Shown here: in pieces, positions 12,701 through 24,700 of the stretch
How the letters are laid out: the number at the start of each line of letters is the position of its first letter
How positions within the stretch are numbered: position 1 is the first letter of the stretch
From: Ooceraea biroi
Lineage: Eukaryota > Arthropoda > Insecta > Hymenoptera > Formicidae
Assembly: GCF_003672135.1 (NCBI RefSeq)
Contig: NC_039514.1
Span: forward strand, 6,019,287 to 6,083,286
Reading direction: 5' to 3'
Length of the DNA: 64,000 bases
The notes under the pieces: generated by a model
Told to the model about the DNA's origin: nothing
Database searches by the model: none
What the model saw: the letters and a program-made list of their open reading frames with translations, nothing else
Position numbers and translations under genes: made by a program

Positions 12701-15700
12701 GACGGAGGAAATGGCGAAGACGCCGAATGTCGTCGAGGCGACGAACAAGGACGGCCTCGTTTCCGCCCTGGACGTTTTGCAAAAAGCGCTCGTGTTATGC
12801 GAGAAAGCCCTGGCAGAGTACTTAGAAACGAAACGTCTCGCGTTCCCGCGATTCTATTTTGTGTCCTCCAGCGATCTGCTGGATGTACTCTCGAATGGGA
12901 ATCAACCGGAAGTAGTGGCAAAACATCTGACAAAGCTCTTCGATTCTATGGCGCGTCTGAATTTCGACAAGGGGAGCACGGTAAAACGCGTCTCTGGTAA
13001 ATAAATAGCATTGAGATTTTAACAATTGATGTATTGAATGCCAAGCAAATTCTTTTTATTGTTATCGAAATTTTCATATCGAAACTTTTACGATTGTTAT
13101 ACATGAAAATATTTAATTAATTAATAGTGCGATTTTTATTTTATATTAAGTGGCGTTCATTTATTTGTAAAATTCATTTTACATTAATTATATTATTTAC
13201 AATTTTACAAATGTCAAAGTCTACCCGTTAATTAAACAAATTCGACAGTATTGATGATTCTCCATGATATTCAACGACTTGAAACAGCCGTCCTTTAATT
13301 TTTCATGAATAAAGGGATGTTCGCGAAGGACGGCGAGTACGTGGAGTTCGCTAACTGCGAGATGATCTGCGAGGGAGCTGTGGAGGCGTGGTTGAATCGT
13401 CTTCAGAGCGCGATGCGCGTGTCCATCCGGCATTACTTCAGCGAGGCGGTGGTGACGTACGAGGAGAAACCGCGAGAGCAATGGCTGTTCGATTATCCTG
13501 CTCAGGTGTCTCTGTGCGGGACGCAAATCTGGTGGACCACCGAGGTCAACATGGCCTTCGGGCGTCTCGAGGAGGGCTACGACAACTCCATCAAGGACTA
13601 CCTGAAGAAACAGATCTCGCAGCTGAGCACGCTGATCACCCTGCTGATCGGGGAGCTGACGAAGCAGGAGAGGCAGAAGGTCATGACCATCTGCACAATT
13701 GACGTGCACTCTAGGGACGTCGTCACGAAGCTGGTGCAGTCGAAGGTGGAGAGCTCGCAGGCGTTCCAATGGCAGAGCCAGCTGCGACACAGGTGGGACG
13801 AGAAGGAGAAGGATTGCTTCGCAAATATTTGCGACGCGCAATTTAAATACTCTCACGAGTACTTGGGCAATACTCCCAGGTGAGGATGCATTAAGTTCTT
13901 GTTAATCCTGCGTAACTCGCACATATAAGGTCTCAGCACGAGAATTTCTCTCTCTTAAATACTTCATCCACAGTTTGCGCGGATTTTTGCAATATGCCAT
14001 ATTTGAGAAATGCATGTCGCCCAAATATCTCTCGATAACAGCTTATTAATTTTAAATAAAGTGATTATTTTATATTAAAGAGAGAAATAAATTTAATAGA
14101 TTATGTAACAAATATAACGCTAAAATATAATCGGAATAATATTCTTATTGTTTTCTATTATTGTTCAATAAAGGCTTTATCAAAATTCGGACTAGAATAT
14201 TTTACTTAAATAAAATTATTTATAAATATGCAATCAATAATTATTAAAAATATAATTTTATTTTGAGAAAAATGTTAAATTATGAATAAAAATAGAAAAT
14301 AGAAATAGATGTATATATGAAATAGAAATTATTAAAAATTTAGTTTCACTCAGAAACAATAATTTCTTCTATTCTACTAATTAATTAAATTTGACTCACT
14401 TATTATTTATCGCAGATTAGTGATAACGCCGCTGACAGACAGGTGTTACATCACTCTAACGCAATCTCTGCACCTCATCATGGGCGGTGGTCCGGCTGGA
14501 CCAGCCGGGACCGGGAAGACTGAAACCACGAAGGATCTGGGCAGAGCGTTAGGCATAATGGTATACGTGTTCAATTGTTCCGAGCAGATGGACTACCAGT
14601 CCTGCGGTAACATATACAAGGGACTAGCGCAAACCGGCGCGTGGGGCTGCTTCGACGAGTTTAACAGGATCACCGTCGAGGTGCTCTCGGTGGTAGCCGT
14701 GCAAGTGAAATCGATTCAAGACGCGATTCGCGACAAGAAGGAGAAATTTAATTTCATGGGTGAAACGATAGCACTCGAGCCGACTGTTGGCATATTCATC
14801 ACCATGAATCCTGGCTACGCAGGTCGCACGGAGTTGCCGGAAAACCTGAAGGCCCTCTTTCGTCCCTGCGCCATGGTGGTGCCCGATTTCGAGCTGATAT
14901 GTGAGATCATGCTGGTAGCAGAGGGATTCCAGGACGCCAGAGTGCTCGCGAGGAAGTTCATCACGCTCTACACATTGTGCAAGGAACTGTTGTCGAAGCA
15001 GGATCATTACGATTGGGGTCTGAGGGCGATAAAATCTGTGCTTGTGGTTGCCGGTAGTCTAAAAAGAGGTGATCCCGGTAGGCCCGAGGAAGAAGTGCTG
15101 ATGAGAGCTCTGAGAGACTTTAACATTCCGAAAGTCGTGTCGGACGATCTGCCGGTCTTCATGGGACTGATAGCGGACTTGTTTCCAGCATTGGATGTCC
15201 CTCGGAAGAGGGATGTCGAGTTTGAGAAAATGGTCAAGCAAGCGGCCACCGATTTGAGTCTACAGCCGGAAGACGGTTTCATCCTCAAGGTCGTGCAACT
15301 GGAGGAGCTGTTGGAGGTGCGCCACTCCGTCTTCATCGTGGGTATAGCTGGTTCTGGGAAGACTCAGGTCTGGAAGACATTGTTTAAGACTTATCACAAC
15401 ATGAAGAAGAAGCCGATCTACAACGATCTCAATCCGAAAGCTGTAACCAATGACGAGCTCTTTGGGATTATTAATCCAGCGACGCGAGAGTGGAAGGATG
15501 GGCTGTTCTCGGTGATCATGAGGGAACAAGCGAACCTGGGTGGCGAGAATCCAAAGTGGATCGTCCTGGACGGCGACATCGATCCGATGTGGATCGAGTC
15601 GCTCAACACTGTGATGGACGACAACAAGGTCTTGACGTTGGCCAGCAACGAGAGGATCGCGCTCACACCGGCCATGAGACTGCTCTTCGAAATCTCTAAC

Positions 15701-18700
15701 CTGAGGACCGCCACGCCGGCGACGGTTTCGCGCGCTGGTATCCTGTACATAAACCCGCAAGATCTAGGGTGGAATCCATTCGTGACCAGTTGGTTAGAGA
15801 AGCGGCCGTCGCAGAATGAAAAGTCGAATCTCGTCATGCTCTTTGACAAGTACATTCCTCCCTGTCTCGAGATCTTGAGAACCCGATTCAAGAAGATAAC
15901 TCCCATAGCCGACATGGCACACGTGGAGATGCTGTGCCAGCTGCTCCACTGTCTCCTAAAACCGGAACTGACAAGCACCGATTTCTACAAAGAGCATTAC
16001 GAGCTTTACTTCGTGTTCGCCGCCGTTTGGGCGTTTGGCTCCTCCATGTTCCAGGATCAGACGGTGGATTATCGCGTGGAGTTTACCAAGTGGTGGATCA
16101 ACGAGTTCAAACAGGTGAAATTTCCGGCACAGGGCACGGTCTTCGATTATTACATCGACAACGAAACAAAGAGCTTTGTTCCTTGGACGGAGCGTCTTCC
16201 AAAGTTCGAGTTGGACCCGGAGTTGCCCCTACAGGCTGTTCTAGTGTACACGTCAGAGTCTATCAGAATAAAGTACTTCCTGGATCTGCTGATGCCGGAG
16301 AAACATCCAATAATGTTGGTCGGCACAGCCGGCTGCGGTAAGACTGTTCTGGTCGCCGACAAGCTTCTTCAATTATCCGAGAACTACGCGGTGTCCAATG
16401 TACCCTTCAACTTCTACACCTCGTCCGAGATGCTGCAAAAGATCCTGGAGAAACCGTTGGAGAAAAAAGCTGGTAGGAATTACGGTCCGCCGGGGAACAA
16501 AACTCTGGTGTACTTCGTCGATGACATGAACATGCCGGAAGTCGACGCGTACGGCACCGTTCAACCTCACACGCTCATCAGGCAGCACCTGGACTATGGT
16601 CATTGGTATGATCGTACTAAGCTGTCACTGAAAGACATTCATAATTGTCAATATGTCAGCTGCATGAATCCCACTGCTGGATCGTTTACGATCAATCCGA
16701 GACTACAGAGACATTTCGCTGTGTTCGCTGTTAGTTTCCCGAATATGGATTCGTTGACGACTATATATGCTTCTATCTTGTCGCAGCATTTCGCAAATGT
16801 GGAGCACAGGTAACGTTCAAAATGGATGATAGAATGTTTTGTGTGGTAAATGTACAATTGGACTTATTTATTATTGCATTTTATTATTAAGTATTAATTA
16901 CATTAATTACATGATTATTAAATATATATATACACACACAGGGTATCTGACATAAGGCGAAAAACCTCTCGCCCACAGATAGATCTCGTCAAACTGAATT
17001 AAAAAGTCCTGTACCATTTTGCAAACAACCACGTAAATTTCGAATAATTAAGTAAAGAAAGTTCGTTAATTCAGCGGACGCGAGAGAAGTATGAATGAAT
17101 AACGTAAAAAACGCGCGCGCGACGCGAGCGCTGGCGTATTTCTAGAAGAACGCGATAGCAGCGAGTATCGGATTACAGCGGTGAGCCAGACGACTTTTTG
17201 TGATGTATAAGAAACGGCAGCCGCAGGCGAGGCGACGCTTCTAAGAACGACAACACTTTCTCGGCAACACGAGCGCTTGAATGAGACGCTGAGAAATTAT
17301 TGTCCACGCGTCGTCTCGCCTGCCGCTGTAACCCGATACTCGCTGCTATCGCGTTCTTCTAAAAAATACGCCGGCGCTCGCGTCGCGCGCGCGTTTTTTA
17401 CGTTATTCATTCATACTTCCCACGCGTCCGCTGAATTAGCGAACTTTCTTTACTTAATTACTCGAAATTTTACGTAATTGTTTGCAAAACGGTACAGGAC
17501 TTTTTAATTCAGTTTGACGAGATCTATCTGTGAGCGAGAGGTTTTTCGCCTTATGTCAAGATACCCTGTATATGTATATACAATATAGTCGTATTTTCAA
17601 ATTATTAATTAAGGTTTAATGAATCACGATCTGATGATAAAGACATTTTGTGTTATTTTTATCATATAGAAAATAGTAAAATTAATCGAATTTTATAAGA
17701 AATCTTTATAATATATTTATGGTCTTTGATAGATTAATACATAAAAATAACACATGGATTTATATACACACACATATATTAATACAATAATACTAATCTT
17801 TAATAGATTTCCTCTAAACGTCACCGAACTATGTCCCAACATTGTGCAAGCAACGATTCAATTGCATCATCGTTGCGGTCAAATGTTCCTACCAACAGCT
17901 GTAAAGTTTCATTACATCTTCAATCTTCGTGAACTTTCCAACTGCTTTCAAGGTCTATTATTCAGCGGCAACGAGTGCTTACAGACCCCGATAGATTTGA
18001 TCCGACTTTGGATGCATGAGACTCAACGTGTTTATGGAGATAAGTTAACAGACGAGAAAGATATCGAGAGTTTCTCGAAGCTACAACTTGATATTCTGAA
18101 AAAGAACGTCGAAGAGATAGATGAGGGTACAATTCTGGAGAAACCCAATATTTACTGCCATTTTGCAGGTTTGCTAGAGTTTAATATATTAATAAGAAAT
18201 TTTAGTTTTAGGAATTTAGAAATTTTTATTTAGAGAAAATAAGGACATACTTTCAGTTTAATTTCTCGAAATAACATATGATAATTAAAATTTATATTTT
18301 TTTAGTCAAAAATACATAGAAAATTCTATAATTATTCTCTAAAAATGTTTTTTTCTTGATATGATACATTTTTATGAGAGAGACATTACAGTTTTTATCA
18401 CATTTATTTATTACAATTAATTTTATTATAAATTATAATAAAATTATTATAAAAAATTACGCAATATGCAGGAGGCGTCGGGGAGCCAAAATATATGCCT
18501 GTTAAAGATTGGGCGATTTTACATCGGTTGTTGTCAGAAGCATTGGTCAGTTATAACGATATGGTAGCGGCCATGAATCTAGTGCTCTTCGAAGATGCTA
18601 TGATGCACGTATGTCGCGTAAACAGGATTCTAGAATCACCCAGAGGCAGTGCACTTTTAGTGGGTGTAGGCGGTTCCGGCAAACAGAGCCTCTCGCGATT

Positions 18701-21700
18701 AGCAGCCTTTATAAGCTCGTTGGAGGTCTTTCAAGTTCAATTGAAGAAAGGCTACGGTGTAACCGATCTGAAACTCGAACTTGCCGCTTTGTACACGAAA
18801 GCAGGCTTGAAAAATCTAGGCATTATGTTCTTGATGACAGACGCGCAAGTGCCAAACGAGCAATTTTTAGTACTTATCAACGACATGCTCGCATCGGGCG
18901 AAGTGCCCGACTTGTTTGCCGAAGACGAAGTGGAGAATATAATAGCAGGTTCGAGAAGCAATCTTGATTATTTATTAATTTATTAAACAATGTATACATA
19001 TAAGTACAGATGTGAATGACAAGATATTGAATTAATAAACCGTCAGGAGTCCGCAATGAAGTGAAAGGTGCAGGTATATTGGACACACGCGAGAACTGCT
19101 GGAAGTTCTTCATCGATCGCGTCCGCCGGCAGCTTAGGATAGTATTGTGCTTCTCTCCAGTCGGTTCCACACTGCGAGTCAGATCCAGAAAATTCCCGGC
19201 TATTATAAACTCCACGATGATAAATTGGTTCCATGAGTGGCCTCAGGAGGCACTGATATCCGTATCGAAAAGATTCTTGCAGGAAGTGGAAGAGCTGCCG
19301 GAAACTTACAGGTAGAACATAATAGCTCAACGTCCACGAAAAGAGTGTGTGCGTTAAGATAACGAGATGTATCTTTTCGATCGCAGAGAATCAGCTGCCA
19401 AGTTCATGGCTCAAGCACACACCAGCGTCAACATAGCCAGCCGACAGTACTTGAGCAGTGAACGCCGCTATAATTACACAACGCCAAAGTCGTTTCTGGA
19501 GCAGATAAGCTTGTACATCAGATTGCTGAAGACGAAGAGCTCGGAACTACGCGCTAGAGTGGCAAGATTGGAGAACGGCTTGGACAAGCTGAGATCGACG
19601 GCTGTACAAGTGGACGGGTTGAAGAAGAAACTGGCTGTGCAAGAGGTAGAACTGCAGCAGAAGAACGATGCCGCGGATGCTCTGATTGCTATAGTCGGCG
19701 TGGAGACTGAGAAGGTTCAGAAAGAGAAAGCAATAGGTACGCGCGACATTATTTTAAAGCTACATTTTTAATAGTTTTATGTATTAAATTATAGTTATAA
19801 TTTTCTACATTCTTATATATATAATTATTTATCATAGTTATTGTGCAGCTATTTAGCTTAAAAATGTTATTGCATATAGCGGATGAGGAGGAATCCAAGG
19901 TAGCCATAATAGCCGAGGAAGTCTCGAAAAAGCAGAAAGACTGCGAGATGGATTTGAGGAAGGCCGAGCCTGCCTTGCTGGCCGCGCAAGAAGCTCTGAA
20001 TACCTTAAACAAGGCGAACTTAACGGAACTGAAATCGTTCGGCTCGCCTCCTGGAGCCGTAACGAACGTCACTGCTGCAGTCATGGTCCTTTTGGCACCA
20101 GGTGGCAAAGTACCGAAGGACCGAAGCTGGAAGGCTGCCAAGGTAGCGTCAAATAGTCCAGAACAATTCGAGAGAATCTCGCTCATCGAAGAGACTCGTG
20201 CATTTCGATGCTAATAAACATAAGAATAATTTTCTTACATTTTCTAGATTGTGATGGCGAAAGTGGACACTTTTCTGGATTCTCTGATTAATTATGACAA
20301 GGAGAATATTCATCCCGAGGTGATCAAAGCGATACAGCCGTATCTAAAGGACTCCGAATTCGAGCCCGAATTTGTGAGATCGAAATCAGCCGCCGCGGCA
20401 GGATTGTGTGCCTGGGTGATCAATATCATAAAGTTTTACGAGGTTTTCTGCGACGTGGAACCGAAACGCAAGGCGCTCGCGCATGCAAATGCCGAGTTGG
20501 CCGCAGCTCAGGAAAAACTCAGCGGGATTAAGCGCAAAGTGGCCGTAAGTGAAGCGTCCATACCGAAGATGCGTGTGTTAATATAATAAATGCTTTAAAG
20601 TTTCATAAAAATTTCCATAAACATGTTTGTATTATTTTACATATGAAATTTTGTATCGAAACGATTCGAATTTCTTGTTCAGTCTTTGGAAGAACAGCTG
20701 GCCAAATTAACGGCGGACTTTGAGAAAGCAACGGCCGAGAAACTAAAATGTCAACAGGAAGCCGATGCTACCAATTCAACGATTGCGTTAGCAAATCGAT
20801 TAGTCGGTGGTCTCGCATCCGAAAACGTTCGTTGGGCTGATTCGGTGGCCAAGTAAGAGTTTTTATATTACATTTCGTAATATTAATAATTATATCATAA
20901 GGAATAATCATGTCTATAATAAAAAATTTAACGTTTGTAGTTTTATGCAGCAGGCGTCGACGCTACCCGGCGATGTTCTACTAGTGACGGCTTTCATATC
21001 CTACGTGGGCTGTTTCACGAAGCAATATCGGCAGGATCTGCTGAACAAGCAGTGGCTGCCCTTCATACGCAACGTGGAACCGGTGATCCCGATTACCGAA
21101 GGCCTCGATCCACTCTCCCTGCTAACCGACGACACGCAGGTCGCGAAATGGAACAACGAGGGACTGCCGAACGACAGAATGTCGACGGAGAACGCCACGA
21201 TACTGACCAACTCTGATCGCTGGCCGCTAATGATAGATCCTCAGGTACACAAAGAAGAATCATCGCGGAGTCATCGAAGCAGGGTCGGATTAAAGTAAAT
21301 TAATCCGGGCCCCTTATATTAATTCTACTGCATCGAAGAGAAAAGTCACGTGCGATCCGATAAGAAATATTTTTTTCACAGCTCCAGGGGATCAAGTGGA
21401 TCAAGCAGAAATACGGGGACGAGCTGAAAGTGATCAGATTAGGACAACGCGGTTACTTGGACGTAATCGAATTATCGTTGGCGAACGGATCCACGGTTCT
21501 GCTGGAGAACATCGGCGAGAGCGTGGATCCTGTGCTGGATCCGCTGCTCGGCCGAAACTTAATCAAGAAGGGTCGAGCCATTAAGATAGGCGATAAGGAG
21601 GTGGAGTACAATTCCATGTTCAGATTGCTGCTGCACACGAAGATGGCTAATCCCCATTATAAGCCGGAAATGCAGGCGCAAACTACACTGATCAATTTTA

Positions 21701-24700
21701 CGGTGACGAGGGACGGCCTGGAGGATCAACTGCTTGCGGAAGTGGTTAAGGCGGAGAGGCCGGATCTGGAAGAGCTGAAGGCAGAGCTCACTAGGCAACA
21801 GAACGACTTCAAAATTACCCTCAATAGCCTTGAAGATTCGCTCCTCTCAAGGTATAAATCAGTCATGAACTAATCATAAACAGCTGTATTAATATAATAG
21901 ATATTAATCATATTTTTATCATAATAATTATATCATACATAAATATATTCACTCTCCACACACGATATGCTATTTGACAAATATCCATTTTAATGTTTTA
22001 TTGTTTCAGATTGTCGTCGGCTGGCAGCAACGTTCTCGAAGACACGTCTCTCGTGGAGAATTTGGAAACCACGAAGCGCACCGCCGCGGAGATCGAGACA
22101 AAAGTCACGGAGGCCCGCGGTACCAGTAAAGAGATCGACGCAGCTCGTGAATTGTACCGACCAGCAGCCGCGAGAGCCTCGTTGCTGTACTTCATCTTAA
22201 ACGATCTGAACACTATCAATCCGATTTACCAATTCTCGTTGAAGGCGTTCAGCGTGGTCTTCCAGAATGCGATCCTGAAAGCCAACCCTGCGGCCGACGT
22301 CGCGACGAGAGTGCAGAATCTGATCGAGTGCATCACGTACTCGGTCTTTACGTACACCAGCCGGGGTCTGTTCGAGTGCGACAAGCTGATCTTCGCCTCG
22401 CAGATGGCTTTTCAGATTTTATTGGCAAGGAACGAAGTTACGGCCGGCGAGCTGGACTTCTTCCTAAGATTTCCCATAACGCCGCACGTCACCTCGCCAG
22501 TCGATTTCCTCACCAACACCAGCTGGGGTGGCATACGGAGTCTCGCTACGAGGGATGAGTTTCGGTACGCTGCGATGAGAAACTGTTGTCCCCCGTTGTC
22601 ACTTTAGCCTCTCCTTCTTACCGTCCGTCTCGTCTGCTCGAAGGAATTTGGACCGAGACATTGAGAGTTCCGCTGGAAAACGCTGGAAAAAGTTCGTCGA
22701 GTGCGAGTGCCCGGAGCGCGAGAAGTTTCCTCAAGAGTGGAAAAATAAAACGGCGATACAACGTCTATGCATGCTGAGAGCACTGAGACCGGACCGGATG
22801 ACGTACGCCATCGCCGCGTTTATCGAGGAGAAGCTGGGTCCTAGATACGTCGAGACGAGAACGGTGGAATTCGCGAAATCTTTTGAGGAAACCAGCCCGA
22901 GCACTCCCATCTTTTTCATTTTATCGCCCGGAGTTAATCCACTGAAGGTGATTATAGAGCATCTTGCTTCTTCGTAGATACTTTTTAAAGCAAAGTTTTG
23001 AAAGGATGATAATTATCTATAAAATTCTTAATTTAATGAAGATTAGATTGGGAAATATATTTTATGGAATGGTATAAAATAAAGCTTTTAACGATTATTA
23101 TTTATACAATTTGCGAATTAGTAATACTTAGATAAAAAGAATATATCTTATAAAATGTTATTAAATTTTTCATAATTATTTATGAAATTCTTAAATGACT
23201 AAAAAATTAGATTAGTATCGGATTAAAGACATTGATAGAATACCGACAGCTAAATAACAAGACAGAAAACGTAATGTATCGGCATTTAGGATGTGGAAGA
23301 CTTGGGTCGACGCCTCGGCGTTACATCAGATAATCAAAATTTCCATAACGTGTCCCTCGGTCAAGGACAAGAAACGGTAGCCGAGCAGGCGATGGACACA
23401 GCAGCCAAGAATGGTCACTGGGTGGTATTGCAAAATATACATCTAGTAAAAAAGTGGCTTCCACTGTTGGAGAAGAAACTGGAAGTCGCCGGAGAAGGCT
23501 CTCATCCTGATTACAGAATGTTTATGAGCGCGGAGCCGGCTAGTACGCCAGCTGGCCATATAATACCACAAGTAGGAACGTTTCGTATACAATTTCGCTT
23601 TACAAATTAAAAAATAAACGTTTTATTTTATTTAAACAGATATTTATAACATTTTATGAATATCTTTACAATTTGCGAATTCTTTTTCCTAAAAATAATA
23701 AAAGAGAAATATTTGTAGAAATATTTATAATATATATTTAAATTATAGTTTTATTTTCTTTATTGATATCTGCTTGTGTATGTGTGTGTTTTGTAATTAA
23801 TTTTAGGGTATCTTGGAATCGTCAATCAAGATTACGAACGAACCGCCCACGGGCATGCAAGCTAATTTGCATAAGGCACTGGATAATTTTACCCAAGAGA
23901 CCTTAGAAATGTGTTCGAAGGAAGCAGAGTTCAAAGCGATTCTATTCTCCTTGTGCTATTTCCATGCAGTCGTCGCGGAACGTCGAAAATTCGGACCGCA
24001 AGGTTGGAACAAGATATATCCCTTTAATGTGGGAGACTTGAATATTAGCGTCAGCGTACTCTATAATTATTTGGAAGCTAGCCCAAAAGTGCCCTGGGAA
24101 GACTTAAGGTTAACATTACAATTAAATATTGTACGAGAAAACGCACATAATTTAATATAAAATAAAATCATCCCTCAAAGTACAAAAATTTAACAATCTC
24201 CATCTTGAAAAAGGTACCTTTTCGGTGAAATTATGTACGGCGGGCACATAACCGATGATTGGGACAGAAGACTTTGTGTGTCCTATCTTGAAGAATTAAT
24301 GCAACCGGATCTGATCGATGGAGAATTGCAATTGGCACCAGGTACAAATTTACTTTTATTTTTAATTTTTCGATATCTATCAAAAATCACAACTCTAATT
24401 CGCGAATGTCATGGTTGCATTTGAAGGTTTTTCCGCACCTCCCAACACGGATTTAATCGGCTATCACGCGTACATCGACGAAGCCATCCCGCCGGAATCT
24501 CCATATTTATACGGATTACACCCGAATGCGGAAATCGGCTTTTTAACAATGACGGCTGATAATCTATTTAAAACAGTTTTCGAGATGCAACCGCGCGACA
24601 CCGGCGGCTCCGGGGGACAAACCGTTACTAGGGAAGAGAAGGTTACTAAATTATACACTCATTTAAAAAATATATACAGAGTAACTGGTTCGCGGTTGCC

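Larger units (their letters stand above)
4509..13879 (+). other. Dynein tail and linker segment (exons 1-16, residues 1-1812)
   Basis: These exons encode the cargo/intermediate-chain-binding tail (DHC_N1-type) and the linker (DHC_N2-type). The tail joins other heavy chains and intermediate chains in the arm; the linker swings over the AAA ring during the power stroke. Family landmarks are TTLADLL at the start of exon 14, [16 protein letters not shown] in exon 15, and [18 protein letters not shown] plus [12 protein letters not shown] at the end of the linker. Exon 5 ends at a GC donor (GCAAGT at 6547). Exon 16 opens after an AAG acceptor at 13314; this is required to reach the conserved [11 protein letters not shown] inferred boundaries from frame closure and family similarity, so individual borders could shift by a few codons. 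Confidence 0.85.

Noticed and set aside
13221..13856. 211-codon minus-strand frame opposite dynein exon 16
   Set aside because: It is the antisense shadow of a well-supported exon. The same applies to long antisense frames opposite exon 17.
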